Part shown: in pieces, positions 43,378 to 56,094 of the stretch | How positions within the stretch are numbered: the stretch's first letter is position 1 | How the letters are laid out: every line of letters starts with the position of its first letter | Assembly: GCF_046630445.1 (NCBI RefSeq) | Contig: NC_092333.1 | Span: 713,511,001 to 713,575,000 of the forward strand | Length of the DNA: 64,000 nt | Source: Rutidosis leptorrhynchoides | Lineage: Eukaryota > Streptophyta > Magnoliopsida > Asterales > Asteraceae | Direction of reading: 5' to 3' | Position numbers and translations under genes: made by a program | The notes under the pieces: generated by a model | What the model was told of the DNA's origin: nothing | Database searches by the model: none | What the model saw: the letters and a program-made list of their open reading frames with translations, nothing else

Positions 43378-45640
43378 ATAAGAAATGCTTATGAGTAACA
43401 ATACATACGAAGCTGAAATTAAACAATTTTTTTTTTATCATGGATGCAAATACTAAATAGATACACATATAACTATTTTATTAGCATGAGCATCACAAGA
43501 ATTGACCCATTATATAGACCTACGAATTTGCTGAGATTTTTGAGGGACGAATCACCATTGACTTGTATGAATCACTATATCTTGTATAGTATTTGTAGGT
43601 TTATAATAAATTGATTCAGTTGAAATATTAGTGTTACCTGCCTTATAATCAATGTAGGTTTTTTGAACATAAAAACAATACATATATAATAAAGTTGAAA
43701 GTCTAACAATGTAAAAAAAAATGCTAACATCCATTTCGCCAGAAAAAACACCTACGAATTCGCGGGTTTGGTTAAAAAAGATTGTTGTCATAAAGTAAAA
43801 CATAAGGTTTCATGTACTCGTATCTTTTCTTTGATTTCGGAGTATATGATATGCAATAGACATGAAAAAGAGAATGATACACTTGAAACATATTTTTTTT
43901 TTTAGTGTCATATGGTGGCTTGCATACCATGTAGATGCATAAAGTAAGTGGCAACAAATACTTTACCAACAACAAATACTTTTATCAACATACTGTACTA
44001 CTACGAAATTTACACAATAATAATAATGGGTCGTGCATTGCACCGATATTTTGTTAACAATTGCTAATAGGTTAACAATACAAATTACTTGACATTAAAG
44101 TTGTAGTAAGGGTAAACACAACCAATACTTTTATAAAATTGCTTGTAGATGGTAAATATATGTATTACAACAACTTCTACCTTTTGTCCTCTTCCTTTTG
44201 TTTCTGACGTTGGATACATTAATAATCAGCTATTGTTGTTGGTATATTTGCTTCTTCATGTTGCAGAGAAATTGCATGTAAATGGCTAAAATCACAAAAG
44301 ATTAAAAAATAATGTAATAATATACACTATATAACATAATTAATACCTATAAGTGGAGGAGGCGTCTTTCAATAGGAATTGGAATGAAAACGTACCCTAA
44401 TATTCACTCCGCTATATACACTTTTTCTTCTTACTGTGGAAATGTTAAAAACAAAACTGTGAGTAACTCAATGACTTAAAAGATCATCAACAATGATTTT
44501 TCAGACTTTTTTATAACTTTTCTGGTAATATGACAAAAGGCATTATAACAATGGAGATAAATAACTCTAACATTAGTAACGGGAGTTTGGCTTAGTTTTA
44601 AGGATAACAGTATTTAAATGAATAAACTTACCCAAATAACCCTATAAACACAAATTAATAAGCTTTCTCAATAAACACTTATTTTTTTTTCTTAAAAGAG
44701 TTTCCTCACATACTTGTTGATCTGATGTCCAAACATAATTTGTTTGAATCTAAATACTATACTGAAATTAATGAGATATATATAATTATATATATAAGAT
44801 GTGCATACCATGCTGGTGTCCTTTGCTTTTCTCCTATTATGCTAGAAACGGTACCCGAGTAGCAGTTGCAATTAAATACAGAGTACTTATAAGTGGTGAG
44901 AATTTGATGTTCCCTTATCTCCAACCTTGAAACACTACACTGTATTCTAATTTTATTCGTAGCCGATCAAACTCTTGAAGTGCAGTCCAATATTGCCCCG
45001 TGATCAATTCCCTAGCTAAATCTATTTCCATGTATAATCACTAATTGAGATCTCCAAACTAAAATTACTGGCTATTTCACAAAACACTAAATATTAGAAG
45101 AATGCTAACATAGATGACAAAATGAGCAGACCGAGTAAATATGTTATATTAGGATGATTTAAAATACTCTATCTTTTACATGTTTATAAGTAATTCATAT
45201 GACAAATAAGACTAATAATTTTTTTATCATTCCAACGGTAATTTATGATTTTCATGATAAAGCATTACAAAATACACTTTGTGCAACTTGTGATAAGTTG
45301 ACACGTTTCCCCGCTCTCTTATATGAATATATACATGTCCAAGGGGTAATTCGTTTGATTGCTTTCTTTGATTTAATTTTCAGATTCTTTTTCAACTTAA
45401 ACTGTAATGGAGACTTGTTGGCTTCTTGAGATGATGTCCCTGATCCTGCAGATACACATACACAATGCTGAGCGTGCATCAACGAATCACAGCAAAGAAT
45501 GTAACCAAGTCATACCAACTCAACTCATAAATAATAAATAATTATAGTAAAAATACATCATAATATATATAATATACAGATTACATATTTAATTAGTAAA
45601 ACCAATGTACAGATTACACATCACATATGATAATATTATG
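43375..45640. other. Unassigned AT-rich DNA, possible Helitron body
   Basis: No gene recognised. The pair of overlapping ORFs at 45199-45482 has no known motif. Some of this may belong to the Helitron ending at 43156. Confidence 0.3.
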
Positions 45641-46540
45641 TAATCCTAACCTAAACCTTAAACACAATAATCTAAACCCTACACCCTAAAATCTAAACCC
45701 TACACCTTAAACCCTAAACTCTTCTAAATCCTTTGATTTAAAAACTAAATCTAAACCTAAACTCTAAACCCTAGAATCTAAACCTTAAACCTTAACCTAA
45801 ACCCTAAATCTAAACCTAAAACTCTAAACCTAAACTCCAAACCCTAAACCCTAAAATATAAATCATAAATCTAAATCCTAAATCTAAACCCTAAAATCTA
45901 AACCCTGAATCTAAACGCAAAACCCAAGACATAAACTCTAAACCCTACACTTTAAGTCTAAACGATAAACCCTAAACCTTAAAAACTCTACACCCTAACC
46001 CTAAACCCTAAAATAAAAACCCTAAACCCTAAATCTAAACCCAAAACCCTACACCCTAGAATCTAAACCATAAACCTTAAACCCTAAACCTTAAACCCTA
46101 ACCTAAACTCTAAACCCTAGAATCTAAACCCTAAACCTTAAATCTAAACCCAAAACCCTAAACCTAAACTCTAAAAACTCTAAACCCTAACCCTAAACAC
46201 CAGAATATAAATCCTAAAACATAAAGCCTAAATATACCCAATCTAAACTGGAAACCTAACCTAAACCCTAAATCTAAACCCAAAACACTAAACCTAAACT
46301 CTAAACCCTAAAATCTAAACCCTAAACTCTAAATCTAAACCCTAAACCCTAACCTAAACGCTAAACGCTAAATCTAAACCCTAAAATCTAAAACCCTACA
46401 CCCAAAATCTAAACCCTGAACCCTAATCTAAACCCAAAAAATTTTAAACCTAATCCTAAATCCTAAGCCCTAAAATAAAACCCTAAACCCTAGAATCAAA
46501 ACCCTAAACCCTAAATCTAAACCCAAAACCCTACATATTG
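45640..46540. repeat. Interstitial degenerate telomere-like tract
   Basis: About 900 bases of CCCTAAA-type units mixed with TCTAAAC, CCTAAATCTAAA and TTAAACC variants, all in one orientation (C-rich strand on +). The plant telomere unit is TTTAGGG; here intact doublets such as ACCCTAAACCCTAAA alternate with diverged ones. No ORF. Confidence 0.9.
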
Positions 46541-48385
46541 TAATAAATTTCTTTCAATGATAACACAAATAAATAATATAACATTTCAAATATTTAAAAA
46601 TATAAATACAAAAACTACCCATTTGGAAAACTTTCAACTTGTTTGAGTTGTATTAAATAAAAAACTTGGTGATATGTTAAGACAATCTTCAATATAATAA
46701 CACAAATAAACAATATAACATTTCAAAAGTTCAAATGTTTAAAAATATAAATAAAAAACTTTGTCAAAATAAAGTAAGGGACTTATATTCGAAAGTAGTA
46801 GTAATTAATAGTTCGTATCTGCTAATAGGTTCAACGTATAAAGTTGCAGCAGGTGATAATGTAACTGATAATAACAATTATAAATATAATATACTCCACT
46901 ATTCATGATACAGATACGATAAAGAAAAAATTAAAATACGGATTTGTAACAATTATATGATATGTTGAAGGGAGTACGATAATTTATTATAATACTCGAT
47001 AACTACCATAAACTATCGAGCGAACAACTACAAATTTAAGCAAGAAATATAATGATAATAACATAAAAGAAAAAATAATCAACATAGAAACCTAAAGGGA
47101 TGTAGTTAGTGAGCTTCCATCCATGCGCTTAATGTTAACATCACTTTACGCTTAAAAAGTACCACTCATTCACTATCTTGTGTTTTCAGCATTTATAATA
47201 TTTTTTCATTCATCATCTTGTATTCTCATCTCCATTTTCCGGTACTAAATCTCCACAAGAGTAGACATGAGCTGTTCATAAGGCTATAGCGGCCAACATG
47301 AGACTGTAGTTTCAAATTTTTGGCCAGATATGGACAAGAGATGTAACACATATTTTAATAAATATGACATCTTTTATCCCTTTCACAATTCAATCATCCA
47401 TGACTTGACCCTCGATCACTGTATATACAACTTTAACAAACTAAGATCGAATGAAAGAGGGCCTGCATCAAATATGAGTTGATAAAGATCTATGACAAAA
47501 AAGATAGAGTTGCATATATCTAATTGGGTTAAGTAGATATATTACACGCCGGAAGAAATCACAAGTCCTGACTATGTTCAATGCTTGTATTCAACAACAT
47601 TGTTGAACCACACCTCAAGTAAAAAGCAATGACATCTGAGTTTATAGACTTTCGACTTAAATCAGATACACCATTAATTTCTTACCCTTATCAACTATTA
47701 ATTCTAAGTCCCCGTGATCAAATAATGGAAGATTGACCCAATCTGTTCGAAGCATACAAAGTAAAAGCGTTTGATGGACGTTCAAACCCACTTGTTTTAA
47801 CCCATAACCATATCTACACAAAATGCTACCACTGGTTATGGGACAAAAAAACATTTCTTCTGCACTTGTAAAAAAAAAGTATAGACTTAGAACAAATAAG
47901 ATCCCCTGAATAATACTTGTTCAGATGTTCTGATTCCCACCTTGTATTTCCTTCAGAATGCTGAATAAGACTTGTTCAGATGTTCTAATACTCGCCACGT
48001 CTTCCCAAATACTGAATTTCCTCTCGATCTCTTCCAAATAGAATCTGATCCATGAATGCAAAAACAGTAAAATCCATATATTTAAGTTGAAATAATAGGT
48101 AAAGGAGAAAGGAGATATGAAACACCTGTATTTATTCAGTTTAGGTTTTATGTGAAAATGCCATACGCTAAATTCGACGAAAGCAGCTTATAATGAAACA
48201 AATCAAAGTGGCAATGAGCATTTTCTTCATGTGTACAACCTTCAATTAAATTATCTTTTATAACCCGTACTATATATAATGACCGATTTTAACATTAAAC
48301 ATACATAATAACCTATTTTACTACAAACCACCAATGTAAACAATATGACCCACCCATATTGTCACCTACAACAAACAAATACCCT
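46541..48385. other. Intergenic AT-rich DNA
   Basis: An 80-base phrase (ACACAAATAAA.AATATAACATTTCAAA) occurs at about 46564 and 46700. CTGAATAA.ACTTGTTCAGATGTTCT is repeated at 47908 and 47960. A 65-codon minus ORF at 47657-47854 has no recognised motif. Confidence 0.35.
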
Positions 48386-48388
48386 TTA

Positions 48389-48726
48389 GGCCACTCCCTA
48401 TCGTAACTAAACTATTCATCCTCTTAACCTTCCACATCAGCGCCACATCAACACCAATATCCTATAACTAACTCATAATTAAACACTTCCTATAATGGCT
48501 AAAACAATACTCCTCTTAATATACAACGTACAAGCAATAAAGCATTAAGTCCAACATTAAAAAGCCACTGGACCCACAATTCCTATAACTAAACTTAAAA
48601 CTTCCGTTAAATTTATGGTGGATGCGGGTAACTAAAGCGGGTAACTAGCTCGTGCCTATGGTTAGTTACGGGTAATGACGGGTAATGAACGGGTAATGAG
48701 CGGATAATGAACTATAGGGAGTGGTC
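48389..48726. mobile_element. Tourist-like (PIF/Harbinger) MITE
   Basis: The ends GGCCACTCCCTAT and inverse GACCACTCCCTAT match at 12 of 13, and TTA flanks both sides (48386-48388, 48727-48729), the 3-bp target of PIF/Harbinger. At 338 bases with no ORF it is a typical miniature element. GGGTAATGA repeats lie near the right end. Confidence 0.75.
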
Positions 48727-48729
48727 TTA

Positions 48730-49125
48730 ATAGTATAAGAGATAGATTAAAAATTTAATTATCATAAACATCATAATTTTATCAGTATGCATCGATTTGA
48801 AATACCACCATTGGCTTAATAATAAACAATAAAACATATCACTTCAATCAGTCACATTTATTTTATCACATTTAAATCCCATGTTAGTTGTAAAAGAAAC
48901 ATAAAAAATACCTTAACAAACTTTTTAGATCATCATTTTCATCTCTAGGGGATCTCCTCTCTCCTCTTACAGCCATGAATTCTCCAACAGATTTCATCTG
49001 GGTTGTTAGCACTGGTTGGGACCCAAGGAACTTCTCAAAGGCAAACCTTGGTATATGCACCAATTGAAAAAAAGATGAACAGTCATATTTTGATGTTCGG
49101 AGAAACGTACACTGTTGAAATATAC
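48730..49125. other. Flank of the MOC1 relic
   Basis: No gene recognised. The short + ORF at 49003-49209 is mostly the shadow of the minus-strand relic. Confidence 0.35.
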
Positions 49126-49398
49126 CTAAGCCGAAGACCCGAATTCATCATTTTTCAAGACAACAATTGCACCAGAAACATCAGTGTCAATCCCAATAAT
49201 CCAATTTGAATCAACATTAGCCTGCCCAATTCCGCAATTCCCAGCGTTTTGTAATTCAGTTTTTTCAGTTTCTTGAACAGCGGGAACGCAACATAAAGAA
49301 CTTAACCATTTTTCTTTAAGTTTATCAGCAGAAACCCTACTAATTGCTTTAACACATAATGATGTTATAGAGTATGAATCACCAGTAACGTAATGATT
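49126..49398 (-). pseudogene. MOC1: MOC1-like Holliday-junction resolvase, N-terminal fragment
   Basis: The minus strand reads SADKLKEKWLSSL, then DSNWIIGIDTDVSGAIVVLK and NDEFGSSA before a TAG at 49126-49128. The stretch WxIGIDxDxSGAxxxLK is the hallmark start of the RuvC-like domain of MONOKARYOTIC CHLOROPLAST 1, which resolves recombination junctions in chloroplast nucleoids; the Asp in GID is the first metal-binding catalytic residue and is kept. The following part (normally [21 protein letters not shown]) and the other three catalytic acids are absent here. In the plant gene an intron may follow near GSSA, so this could be a captured first exon rather than a decayed gene. It was cut short on the other side by the Copia at 49696. 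Confidence 0.55.
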
Positions 49399-49695
49399 GA
49401 TTAAATAGCATATTACCTTAAAATTGATTAATTAATTTCATACACTTTAGGGTTCTTTTTTAAACCATTATCTTCAAGGATCGCCGAATTTCGCTCTTTG
49501 ATTCGATTCTTAATCGGTTGAAACATTTCTTAGACTTCAAAGATAAGATTGAGAATCATCATCATCTTAAATCACTCGAATTTGTGAACGAAAGCTACAG
49601 ATCAGTTTGCTGCATACGGTGATCTGTTAAAAAACTACATTTGGCATCAACATTTTTCTAAGCCCGCAGATAAAAACATAATCTTTCAAATAATT

Positions 49696-50332
49696 TGTTG
49701 GAAAATTTGGTTGGAAAAGTGTGTTCCACCAATATTTGGACACAAATTAATATATAAAAAAGTGATATATATTAACCATTATTTAGTGGGTTTTGTAGCC
49801 ACTAATGAGAGCTTTAAAACGAATTAAAGCGTGTCCAAAATGGATTAATGGTGAATGAGATATCGCGTCTCAAAGTTGTTAGTTTAAGTGCGAAGAAGAA
49901 GCCTACGATACACTTGACCCAACTGGAAATATAACAATTAAGTGGGACATCATTAGTTGGAATCCAGATGGATATGTAGTCATGTTTGGACTATAAATAC
50001 CACACTTTGGTATTGAGAAAAATGCATCAAACTAATAACAAACACCTTAGCTTCTCTTTGAGCTTCTTCTTCTACAACTTCGGTTACCTTGCTTCCGGTC
50101 TCTTTTTCAGGCAAGTGTTAAGTCCGGCAGTACGCTGCTTTCAACCGGTGTACCCTGGGAACAGACGTCGAATCTGTTTAAGGGAATTGTGTCAAACACA
50201 AGCCCGGTTCAACCTTGAATTCGGTTAGATCGTTCTATCTTTTCGTTCTCATTATAATTATGTGTTATACATGATTATTATGTTTGTGATTATATGTATA
50301 ATTGTTTCAGTTTCGTATACAAGATTCCTACA
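49696..50332 (+). repeat. 5' LTR of the defective Copia
   Basis: It begins TGTTGGAAAATTTGG and ends TTCCTACA. TATAAATACC at about 49993 is a good TATA box. It is followed not by a tRNA-type primer site but by a rearranged, inverted piece of itself. Confidence 0.85.
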
Positions 50333-50453
50333 AACTTAAACAGATTCGACGTCTGTTCCCAGGGTACACCGGTTATGAATTGTAAGGATATGAAGACCGT
50401 TTTAGACTTGATTTTCGTATACAAGATTCCTACAAACTTAAACAGATTCGACG

Positions 50454-51571
50454 TCAGTCACGAACCTCGCAAGGTTCAACGTGGTCGGCTAAAAGAACAT
50501 CTTTTATTGCCAACGTTTAAGGTTCACCGGAGTGAACTTTCTGAGTTTCTCCACATGATAGGTTGAGTGCTCGGCTAGTTTCCATTTGAAAAGTAATCCA
50601 CACAGAATTAAGACGTAATAATAATCTGCAACAAACTCAGAAATAATCATGGATTTGATCACTTATCAAGTGGTAGACCCCTGTGTTGCTACTAACTCTT
50701 ACTATAAACTATTGCTGGTCTTAATTAGCCATCATCAAGTTGTATTCATGACAAGAGGGTATGACCTGGATCCCACTATAATTCAAGGCGAAAAGCTGAA
50801 ACGATATATTAAATTGTAGAACAAAACTTGCTATATTTTTTTTTGTTCTTTTGCTTATTATTAAGATCATAAATCGAGTTATATATGCGCTATTAATTCT
50901 TTAGTTTACAAACTGATTATGATAGAAGTTACATACAGATTATTACTTGGGGGTTATATATGTTGTTAATCTGATTCTGATCGTTATACATAAATTGATT
51001 TACAACATATCATCTACTAATTAGTTTGTTGTATAAAATCAAACCATTTATCAATTAAATTGCTAGAGTTTTCTGATTATTTTAACTTGTTGTGAATTGT
51101 ATTCTAATATGCTCTTAAAATTGTATGTTACAATGAGCATGTTTGAATATGTTTATTTGAAATATATATATGAGGATACTGATAACGACAAGTTAAAGCT
51201 TTTATAATTGATAAAGATAATGGCTTGAATGTATACTTGTATATGTTGTTATGAGGTCTCGGTGATACATATATGCCTTCACTACTAGTGTAAACAGGCG
51301 CAATTTTTTTTAAACTGCATAGTATTCTGCTAATTGTGGATGTTTTAATACATGAATTATATGATAAGCGATATTCAGTTATTTCTGAGTTTGTTGCAGA
51401 TTATTATTACGTCTTAATTCTGTGTGGATTACTTTTCAAATGGAAACTAGCCGAGCACTCAACCTATCATGTGGAGAAACTCAGAAAGTTCACTCCGGTG
51501 AACCTTAAACGTTGGCAATAAAAGATGTTCTTTTAGCCGACCACGTTGAACCTTGCGAGGTTCGTGACTGA
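50454..51571. repeat. Perfect 193-bp inverted repeat with about 730-bp loop
   Basis: Arms at 50454-50646 and 51379-51571 are exact reverse complements by eye. The right arm is followed by further GAACCTTGCGAGGTT units (51571-51630). The loop is AT-rich and non-coding. It lies inside the defective Copia. Confidence 0.88.
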
Positions 51572-51879
51572 ACCTTGCGAGGTTTCTGGCTGAACCTTGC
51601 GAGGTTCTTGAATGAATCTTATGAGGTTCTTTGCTAAAACCGCTCCCAAGTTACTGAAGGGGAAAATGATGCTCAAATTGTGAGTGCGGTTCAGGTCTGG
51701 AATCATTCAAATTACTTGTGCGCAAGTCGATCATTCTATAACGTGTATTCGAACAGTCTTCGGATCATTTTCGGACAGATTTCGAACTGTATTTCGATCT
51801 GTTTCCAAACAGTTTGACACTGGTTATAGACTGTCTTCGGGACAGTATTTGGACAGTTTTGACTGTTATTAAGCCGGAT

Positions 51880-52215
51880 TTAAACTTGTTTGTTTAATAG
51901 ATGGGCTTAAACGTGTTTGGTTTAACCAGTTTTGTTGAAACGGTTTATTTTAATCGTTTAGTATAAACCTTTTGGTTTTTAACACGTTTAAGTTGAAACG
52001 GTTTTTAAAATGATACCTATTTGGTTACCCGTTTGAGTTTAAACGTGTTTGGTTTACTTGTTTGGGTCGAAACCTATTTGGTTTACCTAGTTGGGTTTAA
52101 ACCAAGTTGGTTTACTTGTTTAGGTTGAACCTGCTCGGTTTACCTATGTGGTTGAAACCTGATTGGTTTAACCTAGTTGAGTTGAAACATGTTTGGTTTA
52201 ACTCAATTTGTTCAC
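51880..52215 (+). repeat. Degenerate GTTTAAAC/TTGGTTTA repeats
   Basis: Irregular units such as TTTGGTTTACCTAGTTGGGT and AAACGTGTTTGGTTTA follow one another for about 330 bases inside the Copia interior. They are non-coding. Confidence 0.6.
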
Positions 52216-52491
52216 GGTAAAATGAAACTTTTATTTGGGTTGAAAACCCAAATTAATTTAGTTCACGTGATATTTGCCGACTGAAATATTCTGTTTTGCT
52301 AAAATAGTTTATTTTAGTTTATATTCTAGAGTGATGATTCTGGAAAAATTGACTTCTAGATAGGAACTCACATTGAATAATGTGTTGTATGTTCCTGAAA
52401 GAATCTGGTGTTCGGATGTTTGTTGAACAAGTTTAACGCTTAAAAAAAAAAATTATAAATAAAAAAAAATGGAAATTATGTACAAAAGTTC

Positions 52492-52989
52492 ATGTTTACC
52501 AAGAGTGAATGTATATTTATAAGGGTTGTGCCATATAAATGTGAAACTTGTGTTGAAGTCAAATTAACGCGATCATCTTCGGTTGAACGAATAACCGAAC
52601 CTCTTGATATGGTCCACATCGATCTGTGTGATTTGAAATCCATTTCAACGAGGAATGGTAGCAAGTACTTCATTACGTTTATCGATGATAGCACGAAGTA
52701 CTGATATGTTTACTTGTTAAAAAGTAAAGATAAATCAATTGACAAGTTTATTGCTTATAAAAATGAAGTTGAGAATCAACGTGAACGGAAAATTAAGGTT
52801 GTCCGCGGTATTAGAGGTTGTGAATATGTTGCACCTTTTGCTGAATTTTGTGCGCAAAATGGCATTAGATATGAATTCACTGCACCTTACTCACTTCAAT
52901 CGAATGGGACTATTGAAGGAAATAATAAAACCTTGAAAGAAATGGTGAAAGCCATGTTAGTAAGCTCTGGTGTAAGCCAGTCAATGTAG
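52492..52989 (+). pseudogene. Copia integrase fragment
   Basis: The parts recall a Cys-rich gag-pre-integrase end (CETCVEVKLTR), then PLDMVHIDLCD, YFITFIDDSTKY, and FCAQNGIRYEFTAPYSLQSN with NKTLKEMVKAML, which are Copia integrase core motifs. It is part of the broken element 49696-56089. Confidence 0.75.
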
Positions 52990-54087
52990 GGGATGCCATC
53001 CTATCGACAAACTGTCTTTTAAATAAGATACCTCAAAAGAAAATGGATGAAACCCCATACGATTTATGGTGAAAAAGAAAATCATCCTATGAGTACCTCA
53101 AAGTGCGTGGGTGCCTAGCAAAGGTAGTTGTTCCCTACCTAAGACACAAAAGATAGGATCAAAGACTATTGACTGCATATTTATCGCATGTGCTAAACAA
53201 AGTGTGCTTATCACTTCCTTGTGCATGAATCCAAGATTTTGGATATACACAAAGGTTCTATAATAGAATCGAGAAACGTTTCATTCTTTAAAAATGTATT
53301 TCATACATTACAAATGAACGTGAAAGTTCGTCTAGGATAAACGAAAAGGTGTTCAAGATGAGACACCTAATGAGCTAGTTCAATAGGACTAGTATAATTA
53401 AAGAAACTTTCTCGATAAATGGCATACACATTATGCTTATAGAGGAACTAAAACTGAATGTATAAAAAAAAAATATACATAATATTTGAGACCCTTTTAA
53501 ATTGTATATTTAAAACGGTGTTTATGTATGTGAAGTCCATTTTGTCATGATACAAGAGATATGGTATGACATTTCTTGTGAGAAAAGCTATGGAGAATAT
53601 GAATGATGCGTCTTTTATTCTAATGCTTTGGACATAAAGTCTATGGAGTGCTAGACTTGGATTTGTTAATGATGATCATCTGCAGAGATAAATTAACAAC
53701 TAATATTTCATTGTGTTGAATATATTTAAAGACAAAATCGATTTCATTCAGTAATAGAAGAATTTGGTATATTATGAACATCATTGATGATGTGAATTAT
53801 TCGCATGTTAAGTGAATTATGATATTGAAGATAATTATTATATAAAGATGTCAATCTTTATTATTTCATTATTTTCTTAAGATTTGAATTACCTAATCAG
53901 AATTCAGATATGAAAATATAATTTGAGTGCGAGAACTTTATTAAGTTTTTCTAAATTCGACGTCTCTAGGTCAAATATAGAATATGACTAGAATTGCTCA
54001 AATGTGCTAAAAGATGGATCACAAAAGATGCAAATCTTATGTGTGAGCATTTGAACGCTTGATTGATTAAAGTCATATTAGATATAT

Positions 54088-54840
54088 ATGATTATGATAT
54101 CAAGTTGCAAGACATGTGGGGGAAGCTTTGAAAGGATAAGCAGTAACCCTAGTTGGTTGTGTAAAATGAACACAATAGCTTGTAAATGTGGGGGTGTCTT
54201 GCGTTTTCTATCAAGAACAAGGTTCATGATAACGCATTCTAATGTATCTCTAATGAGTTGTACTCTATCCGACTTAGCATATGCTATAAGCAAGCTAAGT
54301 AGATACAAGAGTAATTCAAGTACATCTCATTGGAGTTGTATGATTAGGTATCCTGCAGTGATAGAGGGACACTGTGATGCAAACTATATATCTGATACAA
54401 ATGATTCCATAGTGACAAGTAGGTGTGTATTCACACTTGGAGGTGTCGCTATCTCGTGGAAATTGTTTAAACAATCGATTATTGCTAGATCCACGATGGA
54501 ATCATAATTCATCACTTTAGATAAAGCTGGTGAAGAGGCAGAATGGCTACGTCAATTCATTAAAGATATACCAGATGGCCTAAGCCGGTGTCGGTCATAT
54601 GTATACATTGTAATAGCCAATCGGTGATTGGTAGAGCTCATATTACTATGTATAATGGTATGAATAAATATATGTGACGTAGACATAATAAAGTACGACA
54701 ACTAATCTCTAGAGAAATTATCGCAATTGACTATGTAAAGTCAAATGATAATAGTGCGGATCCGCTGACAAAAGGCTTAAGCAGAGAGTTAGTGTGTAAG
54801 TCGTGCGTGGGAATGGGACTAAAGCCCATGAAAGGCTAAG
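54088..54840 (+). pseudogene. Copia RNase H fragment
   Basis: The motifs IEGHCDANYISDTNDS, VFTLGGVAISWK and IIARSTMES, and later words like DYVKSNDNSADPLTKGL, are those of Copia RNase H and the pol C-terminus. Reverse transcriptase motifs upstream are not readable by eye. It is part of the broken element. Confidence 0.75.
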
Positions 54841-55452
54841 TTTATATGAAGGAAAACCTAACTCAGTTGACTGGAGATCCCAAGATCTGAGTTCAATAGG
54901 ACAACCTACTTGTATGAACTGGCGAAAGTCACCGTGGGGGAGTTAATTACTAAACTAGCAACCCCTACACTTTTTAAAGGGAGTTTACTAATTAAGAGTA
55001 GACTTCCTAGTTCATTCCTAAAAGTGACATGTAAGAGGATAAGCCCATGACTTTTAATGATTTAACTGAGATAACCATGCGTGGTTAATCAGTAGCCACG
55101 CCGTGGTGAATCACCTATGTGAGAGAGAAGTGGGGTCGCTTCGAAGGGTATTGTTGGGGCACAATACTTGATAAGCTCTCGCAGAACCAGGCTAATGTTC
55201 ATGACCATAACGAACATAACTATGAGGACTTGACATTGTCAGGGAGAGTCTTGTGTGATGCGTATTGTCGCCTACACAAACGGCAGACGAGTTCAAAGAC
55301 ATCGCCGTCTACTCAGAGCCAGTAGACTAAGTGCGTTTTCATAAGCGAAAGTTCAAAGGGTAACACCTACTTATCGTATGCAAGATTCAACCGCTGAAAT
55401 TTAATCGAAAGATTGTTGTTACTGAGAAGCGATCTCTATTCATGTGGGGGAT

Positions 55453-56089
55453 TGTTGGAAAATTTGGTTGAAAAAGTGTGTTCCACCAATATTTGGACAC
55501 AAATTAATATATAAAAAAGTGATATATATTAACCATTATTTAGTGGGTTTTGTAGCCACTAATGAGAGCTTTAAAACGAATTAAAGCGTGTCCAAAATGG
55601 ATTAATGGTGAATGAGATATCGCGTCTCAAAGTTGTTAGTTTAAGTGCGAAGAAGAAGCCTACGATACACTTGACCCAACTGGAAATATAACAATTAAGT
55701 GGGACATCATTAGTTGGAATCCAGATGGATATGTAGTCATGTTTGGACTATAAATACCACACTTTGGTATTGAGAAAAATGCATCAAACTAATAACAAAC
55801 ACCTTAGCTTCTCTTTGAGCTTCTTCTTCTACAACTTCGGTTACCTTGCTTCCGGTCTCTTTTTCAGGCAAGTGTTAAGTCCGGCAGTACGCTGCTTTGA
55901 ACCGGTGTACCCTGGGAACAGACGTCGAATCTGTTTAAGGGAATTGTGTCAAACACAAGCCCGGTTCAACCTTGAATTCGGTTAGATCGTTCTATCTTTT
56001 CGTTCTCATTATAATTATGTGTTATACATGATTATTATGTTTGTGATTATATGTATAATTGTTTCAGTTTCGTATACAAGATTCCTACA
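55453..56089 (+). repeat. 3' LTR of the defective Copia
   Basis: Same length as the 5' LTR, with near-identical sequence, the same TATA box (about 55750) and the same TTCCTACA end, followed by the target-site duplication. Confidence 0.88.
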
Positions 56090-56094
56090 TAATT

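Larger units (their letters stand above)
49696..56089 (+). mobile_element. Ty1/Copia element, recent insertion with broken interior
   Basis: LTRs at 49696-50332 and 55453-56089 are both 637 bases and differ at only about two positions by eye. TAATT flanks the element (49691-49695, 56090-56094). The polypurine tract TGTGGGGGAT precedes the right LTR. The interior keeps an integrase piece (52492-52989) and an RNase H piece (about 54340-54830). Gag and protease are not recognisable, and the left 2 kb is rearranged. It is broken in many places (more than five), yet the LTRs are nearly identical, so it was probably moved recently as a defective copy with help from another element. Confidence 0.85.

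Noticed and set aside
45199-45482. Pair of overlapping ORFs as a possible Helitron RPA-like gene
   Set aside because: No OB-fold or zinc motif could be read, and the frames overlap on opposite strands.
49986-50228. 80-codon ORF repeated at 55743-55985
   Set aside because: It lies entirely inside the two copies of a Copia LTR downstream of its TATA box, and the duplication is just the LTR pair.
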